Positions 5,528-10,616 of a stretch of DNA of 13,399 nucleotides are shown here, piece by piece. The notes beneath the pieces are model-generated. The model saw only the letters and a list, made by a program, of their open reading frames with translations. It searched no databases and was not told the DNA's origin. Both the position numbers and the translations under genes were made by a program. Position 1 is the first letter of the stretch. Each line of letters opens with the position of its first letter. The DNA is from Methanosarcina sp. UBA293. Its GTDB lineage: Archaea; Halobacteriota; Methanosarcinia; Methanosarcinales; Methanosarcinaceae. The stretch is taken from assembly GCA_002499445.1 (NCBI GenBank), contig DALS01000037.1, forward strand, positions 1 to 13,399, given 5' to 3'.

Positions 5528-5801
5528 CTAATCAGTATCATCTCTCGCAGGAGCCCCATCGAATTTATACGAAGAGGCAGATCAGCAGCTCTTTCTCTTT
5601 TATCCCGAAATGTAGTCTGGACTCTACGTGAGTACCTGTATGGCTTCCTAAGGTAAGGAGAGATTCGTTTACCTTATCCCTTGGGATAGAGGCATATCTC
5701 TGAACAGAAGGTTCCGACTTTCCTGGATATACAACCATTTGATCCGTAATAGGCAAAGAGACATCGAAAAATTGGCGCAGAATGATACCCCATTTATTCA
5801 T
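5528..5801 (-). pseudogene. Internally deleted cyclase-family metal-dependent hydrolase
   Basis: The first 70 codons match the N-terminus of the Cyclase/KynB-like family: FFDVSLPI, VVYPG, and LGSHTGTHVESRLHF, which corresponds to the HxGTHxD metal-binding motif, though Asp-Ala-Pro has become Glu-Ser-Arg. After FGIKEK the frame ends at a TAA near 5566. In a second frame AADLPL continues the family sequence, and in the third frame KFDGAPARDDTD (stop at 5528-5530) carries the DGAPAR motif found near the C-terminus of these enzymes. The middle of the gene, more than 100 codons of an enzyme of about 210 residues, is missing. No Shine-Dalgarno site precedes the start, and the start codon lies inside an ATTC microsatellite. 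The gene is dead in this strain. Confidence 0.75.
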
Positions 5802-5811
5802 TCATTCATTC
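5796..5811. repeat. ATTC tetranucleotide microsatellite (4 units)
   Basis: Four head-to-tail ATTC units overlap the putative start codon of the cyclase pseudogene. On the minus strand they give ATGs in successive frames. Such tracts change length by slippage; here the gene behind it is already inactive. Confidence 0.8.
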
Positions 5812-5893
5812 ACAATATTAAAATTTAAGTGCAGTTAACTTTGATAAAATATAACCACACCTTATTATAAAAGAAAATTAAAACATTAAAAGT

Positions 5894-5910
5894 TCTCCTC
5901 TGGTAGGAGA
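5894..5910 (-). terminator. Probable terminator of the dehydrogenase gene
   Basis: TCTCCT (5894-5899) pairs with AGGAGA (5905-5910) around a 5-nt loop. On the minus strand it is followed by ACTTTTAATGTTTTAATTTTC, T-rich as expected for archaeal termination. It lies about 70 nt past the aksF stop codon. Confidence 0.5.
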
Positions 5911-5940
5911 CGGATTCGGTCTATGGAGCTAAGCTGTTTA

Positions 5941-5983
5941 AGTTGTGTTTTTTCAGTTGCGCTTATTCAGTTGTGCTTTTTAC
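5941..5983. repeat. 14-bp tandem repeat running into the aksF stop codon
   Basis: Copies at 5941-5954, 5955-5968 and 5969-5983 follow AGTTGYGYTTWTTC. The last one contains the TAA stop of the dehydrogenase gene (minus strand, 5980-5982). Confidence 0.75.
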
Positions 5984-6972
5984 AAGTTCTTCACCACATA
6001 TTCCGCAACCGCGTTTCCGACTTCCATTGTGCTAGCTTTTCCTCCCAGGTCAGGAGTAATGATTTTCTTTTGAAGTACATTAGCTATTGCCTCATCAATT
6101 ATTTGAGATCGAGGCTCCCCCATCCACTCCAGCAGCATCTTTACGCACAGAATTGCAGCAAGTGGGTTTGCAATGTCCTTTCCGGCAATGTCGGGAGCAC
6201 TTCCATGTACAGGTTCGAAAAAAGCATATTTATCCCCTATGTTGGCGCTAGGGACAAGGCCAAGGCTTCCAACAAGAGCTGCACACATGTCACTCAAAAT
6301 GTCTCCGAAGAGGTTCGTTGTAACCACAACATCATACCTTTCAGGGTACATCATAAGGCTGTAAGCCATCGAGTCAACCAGCATATCCTCATATTCTATG
6401 CGATTATCAGCCGCAGTCTGCCTGCAGACATCAAGGAAGAGTTTATCGGATTTCAGGACATTGGATTTATGGACAATAGTCAGTTTATTCTTCCTTTTTT
6501 TTGCGAGTTTACAGGCATATTCAGCAATTCTCTCAGACCCCTTCCGGGTGATGACTCTTTTTGTCCAGGAAAGGTCAGACCCAATCTCTTCAATTCCCGA
6601 ATATAGCCCCTCAGTGTTTTCCCGCACGATAATAAAATCAAAATCGCTTTTCCCTGTAATTCCGGTTATGCCGGGAAGAGGTTTTACAGGCCTAATATTG
6701 GCATAAAGATCCAATTCTTTTCGAATGGTTAGGAGCACACTTTTGTAATTTGGGTCCGGTACTGTGGTAATAGCCCCAAAAAGGACTGCGTTGCATTCTT
6801 TTAGGGTTTCCAGATCACCACTAGACATTGCGGTCCCTGTTCTTTCCCATCGAGCGTAGCCGAGTTCCAGAGGCACTTTCTCAAACTCAAGCCCGAAAGC
6901 ATCAAGGACTTTGACTGCCGCAGGGATTACTTCCCTACCAATCCCATCACCTTCAATTACAGCTAGTTTCAT
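5980..6972 (-). CDS. aksF: Decarboxylating 3-hydroxyacid dehydrogenase, probably homoisocitrate dehydrogenase AksF
   Basis: The 330-residue protein belongs to the isocitrate/isopropylmalate dehydrogenase family. IEGDGIGREVIP (6-17) opens the fold. R84 (TIRK), R94 (NIRP) and R117 (VRENTEGLY) are the substrate-binding arginines. NLFGDILSDM is the metal-binding signature, and EPVHGSAPDIAGKDIANP is the NAD site. The segment ITTVPDPNYKSVLLTIRK resembles methanogen AksF, which has a YKS-TLRK stretch, more than methanogen LeuB, which lacks it. AksF oxidatively decarboxylates homoisocitrate and its longer homologs on the route to 2-oxosuberate, a precursor of coenzyme B. The aksE-like gene at 9887 on the same strand supports this. 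LeuB remains the main alternative. No Shine-Dalgarno site precedes the ATG; the TATA box near 6998 suggests a leaderless mRNA. Confidence 0.8.
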   Translation of the reverse strand: MKLAVIEGDGIGREVIPAAVKVLDAFGLEFEKVPLELGYARWERTGTAMSSGDLETLKECNAVLFGAITTVPDPNYKSVLLTIRKELDLYANIRPVKPLPGITGITGKSDFDFIIVRENTEGLYSGIEEIGSDLSWTKRVITRKGSERIAEYACKLAKKRKNKLTIVHKSNVLKSDKLFLDVCRQTAADNRIEYEDMLVDSMAYSLMMYPERYDVVVTTNLFGDILSDMCAALVGSLGLVPSANIGDKYAFFEPVHGSAPDIAGKDIANPLAAILCVKMLLEWMGEPRSQIIDEAIANVLQKKIITPDLGGKASTMEVGNAVAEYVVKNL

Positions 6973-6992
6973 GCTAACTGCATCTATAGTTT

Positions 6993-7004
6993 GGGTATAT
7001 GAAT
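6993..7004 (-). promoter_or_regulatory. TATA box placing aksF transcription start at its ATG
   Basis: On the minus strand GATTCATATACC is centred about 26 bp before the ATG at 6972, the distance at which archaeal transcription begins. With no Shine-Dalgarno site, leaderless translation is likely. Confidence 0.4.
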
Positions 7005-7038
7005 CTGGCGTAACTTTTTAGGATTCTCAGGATTCCTA

Positions 7039-7120
7039 AGCTCCAGAGGAGATATTAGATCCAGAGAAAGGTAGATCCAGAACAGTGTAGATCCAGAGCA
7101 GGTTTAGATACAAAACAGGT
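7039..7120. repeat. 16-bp tandem repeat at the mntP stop codon
   Basis: TAGATCCAGARMA-type units begin at 7056, 7072, 7088 and 7105, with a degenerate fifth copy at 7039-7055 (AGCTCCAGAGGAGATA). The copy at 7105 overlaps the mntP stop codon (7104-7106) and its last codons. Confidence 0.8.
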
Positions 7121-7664
7121 GCTCAGCAAGGATTTTTCCTCCGAGCCCGATAAGGATCAGGCCTCCGATAATCTCTACTTCGTGCTCAAAGAAATGACCT
7201 ATCCTGTACCCCAGGATTGCTCCAAACAATGATACGAAAAAAGTCACACAGCCTATTATAATTGCAGGTTCAAGAATAGGAGTATTGAGAAATGCAAAGC
7301 TAATTCCCACAGCAAGGGCGTCTATACTGGTAGCGATTGAAAGCACTAGAAGCACTGAATAATTAAGGGAATTTAACTTTCCTTCAGGGTCTCCGTAAAG
7401 AGCCTCATAAATCATTTTGCCTCCAATGAAGACCAGAAGCCCAAAGGCGATCCAGGGTGCATAGTCCGAAATAAAACCGCTTATCGCGCTTCCTCCAAGC
7501 CAACCAAGTACAGGCATTAAAGCCTGAAATCCCCCGAAGAAGAAAGCCAGTTTCAGAGCATCCTTGAGCCTAAAAGGCCTTATCGTAGTGCCGCTAGACA
7601 TGGAAACTGCAAATGCGTCCATTGAAAGCCCGAGCGCTAAAAGAAAGTTAGTTAGGAAAGACAT
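7104..7664 (-). CDS. mntP: Manganese efflux pump MntP
   Basis: The 186-residue protein has six predicted membrane helices in two related halves. D16 in LSMDAFAVS and D115 in TSIDALAVG are the paired intramembrane aspartates of the MntP (formerly YebN) family. GGKMIYEA and GGKILAEH end the two halves. Length and layout are standard for the family, which exports excess Mn(II) across the cytoplasmic membrane. GGAG lies about 9 nt upstream of the ATG on the minus strand. The upstream 21-bp direct repeats (7687-7770) are candidate metal-regulator sites; no yybP-ykoY type riboswitch is evident. It is preceded by a hypothetical membrane protein 352 bp upstream and followed by aksF 131 bp downstream, so co-transcription is not obvious. 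Confidence 0.9.
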   Translation of the reverse strand: MSFLTNFLLALGLSMDAFAVSMSSGTTIRPFRLKDALKLAFFFGGFQALMPVLGWLGGSAISGFISDYAPWIAFGLLVFIGGKMIYEALYGDPEGKLNSLNYSVLLVLSIATSIDALAVGISFAFLNTPILEPAIIIGCVTFFVSLFGAILGYRIGHFFEHEVEIIGGLILIGLGGKILAEHLFCI

Positions 7665-8015
7665 TGAATAGTTACTCCAATTTCGTTTTATAGACAGGAT
7701 TTTTCGGGATAATAGGATTATTCTTCAAGATAATAGAATTTTTCTTCAGGATAATAAGATTTTAGCACAGGAAGATGTTTGAAGACAGGGAAATAGAAGC
7801 CCTTATAATGTTATGTGCCATGATTGTTACCCTTTTAATGACCCAATAAACCTGCAAACAGATTTAAAACTATGTCTTTGACAGACTACTGATATAAAAT
7901 AATTTTTGAGTAGAGAATAAGGGATGACTGGACTTTAAGAAAAATGAAAATAAAATAGAGAGTTTTTGCTTCTGGGCAAATTCTCCTGATTAAAGGATCT
8001 TTATTTAAGTCTCCC
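7665..8015. other. Intergenic DNA upstream of mntP
   Basis: The 351 bp contain the 21-bp repeats next to mntP. From 7771 to 8015 I see only AT-rich DNA with stops in all frames and no convincing stem or gene. Confidence 0.55.
7687..7770. repeat. 21-bp direct repeats in the mntP upstream region
   Basis: Units at 7708-7728, 7729-7749 and 7750-7770 share GATAATAG-ATT-TTCTTCA with exact 21-bp spacing; a degenerate unit may precede at 7687. Twenty-one bp is two helical turns, so bound proteins would lie on one DNA face. Position before mntP suggests an operator array. Confidence 0.7.
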
Positions 8016-8417
8016 TTAGACCTTGATTTTAGATCTTACCTTAGCCACTGATTTCGTTTTATTGCCCGATACCCCTGACCTCACTTTTCTATAGACGGTG
8101 TATTTACCGGTGCCATCATAAGAAACAGCGTATTGATAGTGATCTCCGTTAAAAAACTTAAAGCCGTTTCTGTAAAATGCCGGATATGCTACAATACGTA
8201 GCGGATCAAGGGAATAGCGCTGGTATATATTCTCATCCGCGAGAGTTTTAACCCAATCAGGTATCAGGTTCACCTGCTGGTACTTCGCCTGAATATTACG
8301 TCCGACGGTTGCGTTATAAGCAAGTGAAGCCTTAACTGCAACCATTATAAGCACCACCTTCAGCAAGAATAAAAACCCAAGTAACCCAACCAGCCCCGCA
8401 AGCATGAGCAAAAACAT
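8016..8417 (-). CDS. Hypothetical single-pass membrane protein
   Basis: The 133-residue protein starts with about 30 strongly hydrophobic residues (FLLMLAGLVGLLGFLFLLKV and onward), a signal anchor or uncleaved signal. The rest is soluble and aromatic: NIYQRYSLDPLRIVAYPAFYRNGF, then GDHYQYAVSYDGTGKYTVYRK, which reads like a small beta-rich extracellular domain, and a basic lysine-rich end (KTKSVAKVRSKIKV). I recognise no family. On the minus strand GGGGGC lies about 11 nt before the ATG, and AATATAAAT (about 8437-8445) could be its TATA box. It appears to be a stand-alone gene, with 445 bp to its upstream neighbour. Confidence 0.65.
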   Translation of the reverse strand: MFLLMLAGLVGLLGFLFLLKVVLIMVAVKASLAYNATVGRNIQAKYQQVNLIPDWVKTLADENIYQRYSLDPLRIVAYPAFYRNGFKFFNGDHYQYAVSYDGTGKYTVYRKVRSGVSGNKTKSVAKVRSKIKV

Positions 8418-8862
8418 ACTATCAAGCCCCCAACTTTAGATTTATATTGATCTGCCCCCCGTCTCCGATTAAATGAAGGCGCTTAAATCTTTGACGTTCC
8501 CCTCAAGCTCCCTTACTCCATGAGCGTCACTAATAAATTGATGCTTTAAAGCCAGATCCTCCATTGATAAGAGAGTTTTCTAATATATTTACCATCTACA
8601 AAATTAATTTTCAGCTTTTTAACTCTATAAGAATAAATGATTATTAATTGGATTTAGGAGGTGATTTACTGAAAGTTAATTAGGACAAGCAAGAATAAAG
8701 TAAATAGAATTATCAGAGTTATTTTTATTCGATAGGGGATAATTTGGCAGAAATTCTGGCATCCTCGTACTTCTGACCGAAAAGACACCATTCGCCTGGG
8801 AACTAAGAACAGTTTAACTGATATGTATATTGAAGGCGATTGGAAGAAACAACCTTTTATTC
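8418..8862. other. Intergenic DNA with gene remnants
   Basis: No intact gene is seen in 445 bp. It holds a short minus-strand fragment with a SDAH motif (8469-8564) and, on the plus strand, a TATA box near 8622, a perfect Shine-Dalgarno site (8656) and a frame with a single stop (8673-8879), which together look like decayed genes. Confidence 0.45.
8469..8564 (-). pseudogene. Short ORF resembling the end of a PHP-type phosphoesterase
   Basis: ATG at 8564 gives 31 codons: MEDLALKHQFISDAHGVREL and then EGNVKDLSAFI. The I-S-D-A-H-G-x-x-E-L stretch resembles the SDAH metal-binding motif near the end of PHP-domain proteins. No upstream domain is present, so it is at best a remnant. Confidence 0.3.
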
Positions 8863-8879
8863 TCAAGGTTGGATGTTAA
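8656..8879 (+). pseudogene. Orphan Shine-Dalgarno site followed by a decayed reading frame
   Basis: AGGAGGTGAT (8656-8665) is a perfect ribosome binding site, with TATA-like CTCTATAAGAAT about 30 bp upstream. No usable start codon follows. The frame from 8673 runs 68 codons (KLIRTSKNKVNRIIRVIF at its start) with one internal TAG and ends at 8879 inside the next gene. It may be a relic; no family is recognised. Confidence 0.25.
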
Positions 8880-9741
8880 GGTTTTCTGAAGTCTGCCTGA
8901 GGCTGCCTACAAGTTTTCGGATAGCTTCTGCAACCTGGTACTCTGATGCTCCCCAGTGGACTACAGCTCCATCAAAACCTGAAATCTTTACAAGCCCTGA
9001 ATTCTCAGACCTGCAGCAGCGAGTAATAAAAGGTTTTGAGGGCACAACAATCTCGGACTTGAAAGGACAAATGTTTGTAAAGGAATACTCAAGTTCAGGA
9101 AAGCGCATCTCAAAAAGGGTCTTTGAAATTTCGCATCCTACAAGCAAATGCCCATTTTCTGTAAGTACATCTGAATCAAGACATTTTCCTTCCAGTCCTG
9201 AAGCACTGCATGGGAAAACGGTATTTTTTCCTTCGAAACGCCTGAGATCAACAACCTTTTCAATAAACCTGACCTGAAGGTCCCCGAAAATCCCGCTGGC
9301 TTCAAGCCTTCTCACAACTAAAGAAAGCCAAGAGGGGTAAGGAGGGGCAACATCAAGAATTTCGAGCTCAAGAATGCTTGAAAGGTCTGGGTCATGGACA
9401 AAAGTAACGTGTCTATCCACGCCTGTAAAAATTACCGTGTTTACTTTGCCAGTACAGAGCTTTTTTGCAGTCTCAATCAGGAGTGTACGGTCTTTTATAT
9501 TCAGCTCCCTGTCGTATTTTACCACTTCTTTTCCTGAGGCTATAGTTTCGAGAGCTTCAACCTTCCTTAGCAGCCCCTCTCCGCTTTTTTTCACATGGTA
9601 GATTGCATATTCAGAGCTCCCAGTCTGAGGACTTTCCTTCTCTGCAATCAGGTAGTCAGTCAGGAAATAGATTGGCTCATCAGTATCAGGGCAGAAGGAT
9701 TTTGTCATCCCCACATTTTTATATTCATCAGGAAAAATCAT
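8863..9741 (-). CDS. Conserved-looking cytosolic protein with many cysteines, function unknown
   Basis: From the ATG at 9741 the protein has 292 residues (an in-frame TTG at 9750 would add three). It has no signal peptide or membrane helix. The N-terminal half is mixed alpha/beta, with TVIFTGVDRHVTFVHDPDL and then LEILDVAPPYPSWLSLVVRRLE. The C-terminal half has cysteines at about 178, 187, 203, 225, 242 and 243, including FPCSASGLEGKC, NICPFKSE and TRCCRSENSG, which could bind a metal or an Fe-S cluster; two others lie at 17 and 96. I do not recognise the family. It lies directly downstream of aksE on the same strand (145-bp gap). No Shine-Dalgarno site is seen; TTAAAAAC near 9773 fits a nearly leaderless transcript. 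The upstream gap holds 17-bp repeats. Confidence 0.7.
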   Translation of the reverse strand: MIFPDEYKNVGMTKSFCPDTDEPIYFLTDYLIAEKESPQTGSSEYAIYHVKKSGEGLLRKVEALETIASGKEVVKYDRELNIKDRTLLIETAKKLCTGKVNTVIFTGVDRHVTFVHDPDLSSILELEILDVAPPYPSWLSLVVRRLEASGIFGDLQVRFIEKVVDLRRFEGKNTVFPCSASGLEGKCLDSDVLTENGHLLVGCEISKTLFEMRFPELEYSFTNICPFKSEIVVPSKPFITRCCRSENSGLVKISGFDGAVVHWGASEYQVAEAIRKLVGSLRQTSENLNIQP

Positions 9742-9746
9742 AGGTA

Positions 9747-9830
9747 TCAATTGTTTTGATGATTGATTGTTTTTAAGTGATCAATTGTTTTGAGCGGCCG
9801 AATGTTTTGAGTGGCCGCTAGTTTTCATTA
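9747..9830. repeat. 16-18-bp iterated repeats upstream of the cysteine-containing gene
   Basis: ATTGTTTTGA-type cores start at about 9750, 9766, 9784 and 9801, with a degenerate fifth near 9818. The two central units add GAGYGGCCG. Spacing is 16-18 bp. They overlap the expected promoter of the minus-strand gene. Confidence 0.65.
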
Positions 9831-9852
9831 AATCCGGTATCTATTTAGATCA

Positions 9853-9900
9853 GCTTATGTCGTTTGAGGCTTATGCCATTTTAAGCTTATTCCTTTTGCT
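9853..9900. repeat. 16-bp tandem repeat at the aksE stop codon
   Basis: Units at 9853-9868, 9869-9884 and 9885-9900 each begin GCTTAT. The last contains the aksE stop codon (minus strand TAA, 9887-9889). Read on the minus strand, the 16-bp period puts a TAAGC in each of the three frames. Confidence 0.75.
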
Positions 9901-10384
9901 CACTCTGAGTTTTCTTCCTATGCGCTACAAGCCCACCGTCTGCAAGCATCTGGAGCAGGAAATCCGGTAATTTGTTTCCCCCGAATGTGCCATTTCCTGA
10001 AACCGTAACCTCGCCTTTAAGCAAGTCGACCTTAACCTCATCGCCTTCCTGACATTCGACATCGGCTTCCATAAGGGGCAATCCGACATTGATTGCATTT
10101 CTAAAAAAGATCCTTGCAAAAGACTTAGCAACAATACAGGCTACACCTGCATGTTTCAAAGCTAGAGGAGCCTGCTCTCTTGAGGATCCGCAACCGAAAT
10201 TGCTGCCTGCTACAATGATATCCCCTAGTTTTACCTTTTTTGCAAACTCTGGATCAATGCCTTCCATCGCATGGGCTGCAAAAACCTGCATATCCTTAGT
10301 CCGCAGATATTTTCCGGGAATAATAACGTCTGTATCAATGTCGTCGCCAAATTTCCAGACTCGGCCTATGATAGGGTTTTCCAT
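9887..10384 (-). CDS. aksE: Aconitase-family small subunit, probably homoaconitase small subunit AksE/HacB
   Basis: The 165-residue protein is a LeuD-type swivelling domain. GRVWKFGDDIDTDVIIPG (7-24) is the N-terminal strand. Y26-L27-R28-T29 is the substrate-specificity loop, and NFGCGSSREQAP (62-73) is the family signature that contacts the substrate carboxylates. ARIFFRNAINVGLPLM follows. In methanogens a YLRT loop marks homoaconitase, while isopropylmalate isomerase has a YLV-type loop, so chain elongation toward 2-oxosuberate is favoured over leucine synthesis. It needs a large [4Fe-4S] subunit encoded elsewhere. The start is ATG 10384: AGGTGAT (10390-10396) lies 5 nt upstream, whereas the GTG at 10387 would be too close. 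A TATA box lies at 10417-10426. LeuD is the alternative. Confidence 0.8.
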   Translation of the reverse strand: MENPIIGRVWKFGDDIDTDVIIPGKYLRTKDMQVFAAHAMEGIDPEFAKKVKLGDIIVAGSNFGCGSSREQAPLALKHAGVACIVAKSFARIFFRNAINVGLPLMEADVECQEGDEVKVDLLKGEVTVSGNGTFGGNKLPDFLLQMLADGGLVAHRKKTQSEQKE

Positions 10385-10416
10385 CACACATCACCTGCGA
10401 GATAGGTTTTTTTAAT

Positions 10417-10426
10417 AGTATATCTA
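10417..10426 (-). promoter_or_regulatory. TATA box of aksE
   Basis: AGATATACTA on the minus strand predicts transcription from about 10397, just upstream of the Shine-Dalgarno site, giving a very short leader. Confidence 0.45.
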
Positions 10427-10501
10427 GATAGCGGGAAAATGAAATGAAAATTCTGGACATCTAGCTCAAAAATAAGATTGAACTCATAAAATAAAAACAA
10501 G

Positions 10502-10523
10502 TCACTAAGATAGCACTAAGATA
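10502..10523. repeat. 11-bp tandem duplication
   Basis: CACTAAGATAG occurs twice in a row between aksE and aglB, next to the 20-bp repeats. No function is apparent. Confidence 0.6.
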
Positions 10524-10534
10524 GTAAAAAGAAA

Positions 10535-10591
10535 AATAAGGGTACAGAAAGGAGAATAAAGGTACAGAAAGAAGAATAAAGGTGCAAGAAT
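10535..10591. repeat. 20-bp tandem repeat downstream of aglB
   Basis: Units at 10535-10554 and 10555-10574 (AATAARGGTACAGAAAGRAG) match at 18 of 20 positions; a partial third (AATAAAGGTGCAAGAAT) ends at 10591. The block lies 26 bp past the aglB stop codon. Confidence 0.8.
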
Positions 10592-10616
10592 AACCCAACT
10601 GCACATCCAGACTGTT

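Noticed and set aside
5923..6606. Plus-strand ORF of 227 codons
   Set aside because: It lies antisense to aksF, whose family motifs are unambiguous; its translation has no recognisable domain and biased composition.
8666..8866. Minus-strand ORF of 66 codons with a hydrophobic end, starting at a TTG that overlaps the stop of the cysteine-containing gene
   Set aside because: It has no Shine-Dalgarno site and no ATG start, and the hydrophobic end comes from AT-rich DNA that overlaps a better-supported decayed plus-strand frame.
8840..9277. Plus-strand ORF of 145 codons
   Set aside because: It is antisense to the 292-residue gene and shows no family features or ribosome binding site.
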